The notes beneath the pieces were generated by a model. That model was not told where the DNA came from. It searched no databases and saw only the letters and a program-made list of their open reading frames with translations. 64,000 nt of DNA from Toxorhynchites rutilus septentrionalis (taxonomy: Eukaryota > Arthropoda > Insecta > Diptera > Culicidae): contig NC_073745.1 of the NCBI RefSeq assembly GCF_029784135.1, forward strand, positions 308,774,834-308,838,833, read 5' to 3'. How positions within the stretch are numbered: the first letter of the stretch is position 1; each line of letters opens with the position of its first letter. Made by a program: the position numbers and the translations under genes. Below, in pieces: positions 56,481 through 64,000 of the stretch.

Positions 56481-56930
56481 TAAATTATTAAAAAGTATAG
56501 TATAAACATTATAATGATATGGTTATAATTTTATTATTTTTCTACTTATCCTATAGTTACCCTTAGGTGCCTACTCTATCAAATTTCTTTTTAAAATCGT
56601 ATTCAATTTTAACCAAGAAAGTGTCATCCATATGTGGGTCACGGGGCGACGAAAGTGTTTACAATAATGCCGCTCCCGAATGACGATAGCGGTAAAGAAA
56701 GGTGAAGAGATAGATGGAGAGAAAAATGTAATAGAGGTAATGCAAAAGAAAGAGAAGAAATAATATTCAGAGTATACGAGCTGTGAAGGAAGGCGAAGAG
56801 GATTCGATTCTTTCTTAGTTCACGGACCCTCGGTGGGCATGAACGGCTCGGAAAACATACCACACTTAACCAAACCATTGCCTTTTCACCGATCCTTTCG
56901 ACAATCTTCTTACTGGCAACCTTCTTACTG
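56481..56930. other. Non-coding or unassigned stretch
   Basis: Nothing firm. A reading frame of coding-like composition on the minus strand runs from 57037 into this region and is discussed with the next feature. Confidence 0.35.
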
Positions 56931-56933
56931 GCG

Positions 56934-57251
56934 TTAGCACATATGACTATCCGGTCCAACGGTTTTGTCCACCGGTTCCGGTTTTCGTCCAGATTTTTTT
57001 TCCTGGAAGCTGCACGCTTCAATGCGCACTTCTTCAATCTTCGCCAACTGACTCAGCGAAATTTCGGGATGGTACACGAATCGTGAACGATCATTCTGCG
57101 CTTTTTCGGGGGAATGTTTCGCATTTCCACTAAAATGGTAATAATCGGCGCTCACGATTAAACTCTGTGTAAGCTGAACTGTAAACACTAACACACAGCA
57201 GCGTGTCAAAATCGTGCTTAGACATAATTGAAACACCCTATAAACAAACAT
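56934..57251 (-). CDS. Candidate 105-residue secreted protein (weak)
   Basis: The minus strand has ATG at 57251 and TAA at 56934-56936. A hydrophobic N-terminus (residues about 5-35, LCLSTILTRCCVLVFTVQLT) could be a signal peptide ending near IVSA, followed by a charged segment (YHPEISLSQLAKIEEVRIEA). Composition is less AT-rich and looks coding. At an eight-A run near 56995 the other phase becomes the coding-looking one (NLDENRNRWTKPLDRIVICA), so this may be a frame-shifted pseudogene or a spliced exon. No TATA, poly(A) signal or known domain was found. Confidence 0.35.
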   Translation of the reverse strand: MFVYRVFQLCLSTILTRCCVLVFTVQLTQSLIVSADYYHFSGNAKHSPEKAQNDRSRFVYHPEISLSQLAKIEEVRIEACSFQEKKSGRKPEPVDKTVGPDSHMC

Positions 57252-57259
57252 CGTTAGAG

Positions 57260-60200
57260 TCTCTAGTCTCTATACCAAAATGTCGGGAAACTTTCGAGAA
57301 ATGGATAACATTTGAAGAGAATAATACGAATTTAGATGATTAAACGAATACATTTGCTATGAAATGATTACGACTATTATTCATCATTTAGATTGCAGTG
57401 AACAGGAAATATTTTTCATTGTACGGAGACAATTGATCATATCTTAACAACCAAATATATAACAACGAACGAAAAGGGAGCCTTACATTGTAGCTCCGTC
57501 GAAAGGTTCTTTGAGAAATCAGATCATAACTTTCTCAAACTAAACAAACGGACGGGTAATACCGTTGTAACACTCAACCCCATTTTAGCTTGTGTTTGTT
57601 GTCAAAATCCACAAGCTAGGTGAAATGAATGGGGTAGCGAAATCATAAGCTACACATAAGTTTAATTGCCTCTTGACAGCCGATTGTTTGTAACATATCC
57701 TTGGAAATGAACGATTTCTTCGATTTCAAATGTAGCAAAGAAAATCAAAATGATCCAAAAAATCAATCAACGTGGGAAATCTACTCGGGAAACCAACGCT
57801 TCACTCTTCACAGAACCAATTATGATTGAATTGCAAGTATCGTAGAACATCTACACATGCTATTTTCTAAACCGCTTGACGGTTGTGTTGCGATTGATGA
57901 GCGGCTTAACCACTTCCAACAAATAACACATTAATGAATCGCCGGTACGGTTATGTTTTGTTTTTTTTTTTTGTATCGAGCATTCGCTCGTTTCGCGAAA
58001 CCATAAACATTGTTGCGGTTATACATTTCACTGAGCTTTGGCCCACAACAACCAAGCGCGGATCAATTAGTGTTAAACACGCGTCCGTGTCGAGTTCGTG
58101 CCAGATGGCATCATTTTTCGGTTTGAAACTAAACTATGCACTTTGCGTTCCCAATTAATTTACAACACCAGCCACAGTGGGCAGTTTGTTTATACGCACT
58201 TCAAAATTTAATTTCGATTTTGGTGCTGTTTTCACAGCAACGCATTCGGTGATTATTCAGCAAATCGCTGCTGTGCAGCGCATAGAACAACACTTGTTAT
58301 TTCTGTGAGTTGGTATTATCACTAATAACATTCATCGGAGAATGGCTGGCTGGGTTTCAGCCGAACAAGTGAGGATCTGTATCCGCAATAATCTGGACAG
58401 TCAACAACTGAAATAAAGCTTCCTTAATGTGTTATAGCTCTAGTGTGTTTTTTCATCAGTTTGGGATATGGTTTAGAAATTCAAGCATTAAAAACATCAT
58501 TATTGCATTGCTCAAAGCTGAATTATGCAGATGTTGCATTCCTGGCCATTGCAAACGTAAGTTTCACAGTCCATAACCCGAAATGTAGCTTTGAGGTTTG
58601 GGCGCATCCTAGCGACATTCGTAGTTTTAGAGTTTGAGTAGGCGATTCTGATCCCTTTCTAGCGTTCGTGAGTTGGGACGAATACAGCTTTCTACCACAT
58701 AACGGTCAGAATTTTCATTACGACCAAGAAACATTCGTTCTCCATTCGCCGTTATTAGCGATGTCTGGTAAGGGACCCGCGGGTAATACGGACAGTGGGG
58801 GAAATATGGACAGGTGGTTGATTTGTATAGAAACATTTTGAATTTCCAATTTCTGTTAATGAGAACACCTTCTACATGTTATTCTATAATATTTAAGCCA
58901 TTCTATGGCAATGAATACTGATCAAAAGTGGAAAAGGGAAACAAAAACCGAAAATCATACATGATTCCGCGTGTGGATGTAATTTTAGCTGCTTCGATAT
59001 TAAACATTTTGAGTGGTTTAAGAACAAAATTCACTTCGCTGATGGTTATATTTCGGTTTGTGAGTTAACAGAGAAGCGATATTAGGTGTTTACGGAAAAG
59101 GAAATTCATTTATGAGTGGAAAATTTAAATTATTGAAATAATTGTACTGGTGGGGTAAAACGGACAGTTGCCAGTATGAGTGAGATGGACTGTGAAAAGT
59201 CTGTTTAATCTAGTCCTAAAGAATGCCCTGCGTCTATAAATAGAAATCAAATCGCCAAATGTGCACTGTTTAGAAGCTGACTGGAACCAAAAGCAAAACA
59301 GTTGAGGGTCTATCCGTCTGTACTGCTGAAATGTACGATATCACTTCTAGGTGGATTAATTCATTTTTTCATCATTTAACGGACATTTGTGATGAGTTCA
59401 GACCTTGGTTGAATAAAATTATTCCTCTCACGATCGATAAACCTAATTACAAAATTTGTTTCGATGTGAGTAATTTGGACAGGTTTGTAATATAGCAGTT
59501 CTAAAACCATCATATTAGAATCATCATCCGACCAATGCGTCAAAATGCGAGACAGACGGAACAACTCCACCCGTGAATGACGGATATCTACAACAGCATG
59601 TAAAAAAAAAAACCCGAAACTATCGAGAACCAGAGAAGAGGATCCAAAGCCCTCAAGAAACGAAAAAAGAAATGTCAAAATCATACAGATTGATTTAGAA
59701 GAAAATACTGTGCAGCCGAAAAAAAATTCTACCGAATTTAGCAACAATAGAATATGATAAGGAATATCGTTGGTCAGGATATTTCCCTTACAAATAATAA
59801 AAATAAATATCTACATGACCCTCTGCTCTGGCTCTCAATAGTTTCAGGCTAGATTCTTCCTAGATTCTTCCAGCTATGCCGGAGAGAGCGTAACCGAGAC
59901 AATACCACCAAGTGGCTAAAATCGCAATGACTCTCATACCTAAACAATAAATAACGCAACGCAAAATAATAGTTTGATAAATTACATTACAAGAAAAACG
60001 ATTCCAATTAGATTTGTTTGGCTAGCCGTTGAAATAAAGAGGAACGTTTGTATAATTATTGATACCATATGATGATATAGTCACTGCTCGAATGCAAATG
60101 TCTTGTGGATCGATATCACCATTTAAAGTTTTTTCTAAGAATTAACGCTCATTACCCAGGTTATGGGCACATGTAGATGAGGCAAGAAATGTCGCATGCA

Positions 60201-61010
60201 CCTATTATGTTCACCAATACACTACTTGTTGGATTCTAAGTCGTTAGAGATTCAATAATAGAATAGCCACCCGGGAGTATTCGGAACGCAACCGGAACAG
60301 GTCCGCATCTGGCCTATGACGACCTAGACACTAAATATGACCAGCAATGGGCTAGTTTTTTAAATCCCGAGTAATTAGAGGTGTCACATGATGGGCATGG
60401 TACGGTTCTAAGTACTGCTTTGATCATGCCGATTATATTACCGGAACATGTTCCGGCCATTTTCCGGAACCAGTTAACCGATTCAAGCCATTTATATTGG
60501 CAACTTGAAGGATCATATTACCTTTCTTTTGTTGAGCTTAAATTGGTAGAATGAAAGACAAGAAAATTTTAAAACAGGATTTGAGAAAACCGTTCGTTTT
60601 TGCCACATGTGCCAAAATTGAACCGTGCCAAAATCGAACGGGGTCTGTATAGATTACTGATTGAAAGAACAATTTAAGTTATCAACGTAACGTATCCATC
60701 CCAAGGCATGCAGGCATGCATCCAACCCGAAAAACTAGGGGTGGATTATACTTAAGATTTAAACGCAAGGTTGACGTAGGACTACCGTTGGTTTAGTAAT
60801 CATTTGAGTGTATTGATTAATTCATTGATTAAACCAGTGATTGAATGAAACAATCACTGAATTTAAATGCGAGCAAATCCCAAATTAGATTAATTTATGC
60901 ATTGTGATAGATTATGTTTTTCGTTGTAAGTCTAATGTATGCCTTAATGCCTTTGTCATTTAATTCATTTATCGTGTACTCCAAAATATTTTTGTTTTCT
61001 CTATTATAGT
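57260..61010. other. Long non-coding stretch
   Basis: No supported gene. GGTAATACGGACAGTGGGGG at 58782 and GGGGTAAAACGGACAG at 59154 resemble the ends of pogo-like MITEs but no matching pair was defined. 60767-60790 carries CGCAAGGTTGACGTAGGACTACC, an inverted family A/B terminus as at 27249. The rest is unassigned, largely AT-rich DNA. Confidence 0.4.
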
Positions 61011-61014
61011 GTCT

Positions 61015-61085
61015 CTATGTCGGAAGTAAGAATAGAACTCGTGATCTCTCCGTGAGAGGTATGGATGTTACCACTCGCCTCGACT
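61015..61085 (-). mobile_element. tRNA-derived SINE family B, copy 3 (partial)
   Basis: The minus strand has GGTAACATCCATACCTCTCA, then GGAGAGATCACGAGTTC, as in the copy at 39060-39215, preceded on the plus strand by CTCTATTATAGTG as there. The A-box region is shortened. Confidence 0.6.
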
Positions 61086-62300
61086 TCCAAAATATGTGAA
61101 AGGACGAATTACTCAATAAGTTTAACATTTCCCTTTGATGTTATTGCATTTCCCAAGTGTACGTACTTTTCGAATTGCAAATTTTCTTGATTTGATGACC
61201 TTCAGGCACTCAGTTTTTATTGATGTTGACATGTAATGCGTTCATATTGTTCAATCGACGTTATCGACTTTATCGCAGCGAATTGTTACGAATATGTTGC
61301 CGAACGGAACGATAAACAGTAAAAGCTCAGTGATCTGATGACATGAAGGGGCGATCTTGAATAACCGAGGTAAAGCGTTTTGTTCATATCGCTTTTGAAG
61401 TCCGCATACATTCCGGAGTGCAAGGTAGAGAGCAAAAGTCTGCGATTCCTACGACACAATCAACAGAAACGGTGTGAGGAACAACACATTTACTTGCGAA
61501 ACGCTATTATGAGCAACACCGACACAGTCTCTGCCGTTGCCAGGCCGAAATGCATGCATTGTCATGACATTACAGCACGTGTGTTCAAAGAAAAAAATCT
61601 TTAATGTGGAGCATACACCATTACACGTATTCTGACCTATACATTCCTGGATGTATCTGCTTGAGTGATAAAAGCGAGGACTGCCTCCTTGTTAGTTGAT
61701 GAAGGATTAATTTCAAAAATCGGACATCACTAGCCGTAATCTTAAACAATGAGCATACGATATGTCAAATTCGATTATAGCGTTTCCAACAACAGACTCA
61801 GTTTGAGTGGAATATTTCGCACATGACTGATGATACTGATGAGACTGAAATATTTCGAAAGCTAAATTGCATTGAACTCATCCAGGTTATTGCAGAGAGA
61901 ATAACATAAGGTACACCGGGGTAAGTTGAAATTCGGGGTAAGTTAAAACAGAAAACATAACTTCTACTAGGAATGATGGGTTGATGTGATAAAAATATAT
62001 ATCTAGTGAACATTATCTTTCATCCCACCTTATAACAGCTATTAGCAGAATATTGGAATGCTTTAAGGTGAAGGTGGAAGCAAGCCATTGTAGTAGTATT
62101 GGTAAAATCACGTTTAAAAATGGGGTAAGAGTGTTTGTGAGAGAAGAGCATAGCACACGTAAATAGATCAATTCACTTATAAGACTGTGTGGCCCTTCAT
62201 TGATACGAGTCTTTGAATACATTTGAAAAAAATTACAATTCAATACTAAAGTAAAATGTATGAACGATATGTTCCGTTGAACAATTGAAAATATAAATAT
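61086..62300. other. Non-coding stretch
   Basis: Nothing recognised except GGGGTAAGTTGAAATTCGGG near 61918, a possible MITE end without a partner. Confidence 0.4.
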
Positions 62301-62307
62301 ATATATA

Positions 62308-63593
62308 CAGGGTTTTCCAACTTTAAATTCCGAAAGTAAATTGAAATAAAACACACTTAGAATTCGAATTTCGATGAAACTTTTATTTCAAATTAAAGTT
62401 TGGTTTATGCCATTATGTGTGAAATACAACCTAGGGCTTACTCGCACACCTTGACACAGGTACACAGGTTATTTTCGATGACTTTTCGGCACATATGAGG
62501 CGGTATCTCGGTCATAACTTCACGAATGTTGTCTTTCAAATGTTCAAGAGTTTGCGGAGAGTTGGCATAGACACGGTCTTTCGCATAACCCCACAAAAAA
62601 AGTCTAGCGGGTTCAAATCACATGATCTGGACGGCCAATTGGCATCACCAAAACGCGAAATTATGCGTCCCTCAAATTTCGTTCGCAATATGGCCATGTT
62701 CGGTCATGTTGTGTGGCACGTGGCGCCGTCCTGCTGAAACCACATGTCATCCGTATCCATATCTTCAATTTGTGGCAAAAAAAAATCGGTTAACATGCGG
62801 CCATAGCGCTCACCATTCACAGTTACCGTCTCGCCGTTCTCATTTTCAAAGCAATACGGCCCGATGACTCCACCAGACCATAATGCGCACCAAACAGTGA
62901 CTTTTGGCGGATGCATTGGCCTCTCAACAATCACGTGTGGATTTTCTGAGCCCCATATACGGAAATTTTGGGTGTTCACATAGCCACCGAGTTCGAAATG
63001 AGCCTCATCGCTGAAGAAAATTTGATGCGAAAATTCAGCATTTTGCTGCTGTTGTTCGTTCACCCAATCGACGTATGCCCGACGCATTCCATGGTCACCA
63101 CGCTCTAATTTTTGTACCAGTTGGACTTTATATAGATGTAGGTGCAAGCCCAAATGGAAAATTCGCCACAATGATGTGTTTAACAAGTCCAATTGCTGAG
63201 CACGCCGTGGAATCGAAACATTCGGGTCATCCTCGACACCGGCAGCAACAGCAGCAATATTTTCGGCCGAACGCACATTACACAATATCCGCAATTCGCT
63301 ATCCGCTACGGATCCAGTTTGTTCGAATTTACGCACTACATTAGCGATTGTGTGCTCTGTAGGCCTTCCATGACGACCAAAATCCGTCCGTAATGCTCGA
63401 AAAACATTTGCCGGTTTTTCATCATTTTTATGGTATAATTTAACAAAATCAACACGTTGTGCTATGCTAAAACAATCCATATTGTAAAATGGCAGACATT
63501 CAACTAACGATATGACGCTTTGGTTGACAGCTATGTCAAACGGTTGTCAGCGCAGGGCTGTATACTTTCGGAAGCCCAAAATGGAAAACCCTG
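62308..63593 (-). mobile_element. DD41D mariner-like (rosa-type) transposon, complete ends
   Basis: It is 1286 bp and flanked by TA at 62306-62307 and 63594-63595. The ends share CAGGGTTTTCCA and, after a short gap, TTCCGAAAGTA: left at 62308-62338 and right inverted from 63593. It contains one transposase gene on the minus strand. DD41D spacing places it with the rosa-type branch of IS630-Tc1-mariner elements. Little divergence between the ends suggests a fairly young insertion. Confidence 0.9.
62438..63480 (-). pseudogene. DD41D transposase with one stop and one frameshift
   Basis: ATG at 63480, TAA at 62438-62440, about 347 codons, the full length for the family. The N-terminal HTH reads IAQRVDFVKLYHKNDEKPAN and RHGRPTEHTIANVVRKFEQT. 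The first Asp is in FFSDEAHFELGG and the second in MWFQQDGATCHTT. The third is in SCDLNPLDFF, 41 residues after the second. Two lesions exist: an in-frame TGA directly after CHTT (at about 62702) and a missing T in a T-run near 62595-62601 that shifts the frame after LDFF. The total length is one base short of a multiple of three, consistent with a single one-base deletion. The first 258 codons are intact. Confidence 0.92.
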
Positions 63594-63599
63594 TAGAAG

Positions 63600-64000
63600 G
63601 TGTAATTGTATATGAAGCAAAATTCTGATTATACGCGAGCGTAACTTGAGCAAATTTATAACACATGCGAATTGGGGCTCTCTTGTTATTAACAAGTTCT
63701 TCCGCATAGTAACTCGATGTTGAAAATTCCTAAATATTTTCCTTCGTTGATCGTATTGTTTTCACATATTCACCTTGGAGAGCCTTAACCCTTCTCTTCG
63801 TTGGCCGAGGCATTTTGATTGAATGTAATACTTTTCCGTTTGCTGTTTTTAAAAGCATAAGCAACCGTGACAGTGTTCCGAGCTCTGCAATACAATTTTC
63901 TTAACCAATGTTAAAGTTGCTAAAACTTATATTATTGACACATTAAACGTAAAAATAATGATTGTATTGATATCAACACAATTTCATTTCACAATTTTCA
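63600..64000. other. Non-coding stretch to the window end
   Basis: Nothing recognised. Confidence 0.4.

Noticed and set aside
1..64000. CRISPR array, prokaryotic operons, ribosome binding sites, rRNA genes, viral integrations
   Set aside because: None seen. Tandem repeats lack the regular repeat-spacer pattern, and gene structure is eukaryotic.

Overview
This window is most consistent with nuclear DNA of a mosquito, probably a culicine (Aedes- or Culex-type). It is AT-rich, gene-poor and packed with transposable elements. The clues are a Feilai-like tRNA-derived SINE, an ITmD37E-type (DD37E) transposon, a PV/PY-rich cuticular-type gene with a 61-bp intron, and promoters with a TATA box about 30 bases upstream of a TCAKTY initiator. 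No bacterial gene organisation, CRISPR array or virus-like gene was seen. I cannot name the species from sequence alone.

Only two host genes are well supported, both on the minus strand. At 637-2223 an intronless gene encodes a 528-residue secreted, glycosylated, cysteine-containing protein of unrecognised family. It has a TATA box, an initiator and a poly(A) signal. At 35715-36333 a two-exon gene encodes a 185-residue secreted His-rich, PV/PY-repeat protein that resembles low-complexity proline-rich cuticular proteins (CPLCP type). Its first coding exon holds only two codons. Two weaker coding candidates lie at 42550-42720 and 56934-57251, both minus.

The rest is mostly mobile DNA. Class II elements: a Tc1 element with doubled internal repeats (7353-8800), a pogo-like relic (16029-17003), an internally deleted mariner (17583-18269), a DD37E element (27521-28792), a Tc1 element inserted inside a retrotransposon reverse-transcriptase relic (39605-40715), a DD41D mariner (62308-63593), a hAT C-terminus (6585-6812), two TTAA-flanked piggyBac-type MITEs (25122 and 53525), three foldback elements (22799-24238, 37704-38548, 48920-49440) and three Helitron-like 3' ends (4919, 31041, 56480). 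Class I elements: two 5'-truncated non-LTR copies with RNase H or zinc-knuckle tails (18961-20213, 29731-30480), a 3'UTR fragment (43226-43325) and several tRNA-like SINEs. Every transposase or RT reading frame I could follow is broken.

The least ordinary material is a dispersed repeat family (called family A here) bounded by inverted TGACGTAGGACTA termini. It carries a conserved RNA polymerase II core promoter (TATATAAG plus TCAGTT initiator) and a small hairpin followed by GAAAGAG. A canonical histone-mRNA 3' stem-loop with a purine-rich downstream element stands alone at 14803-14838, with no histone gene beside it, and a degenerate one is at 53429-53450. Both lie near family A-like sequence. 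This suggests, but does not prove, that family A descends from a captured histone gene unit. Other notable structures are a perfect 18-bp inverted repeat at 50826-50866 and two blocks of a diverged satellite at 12236-12372 and 13650-14110.
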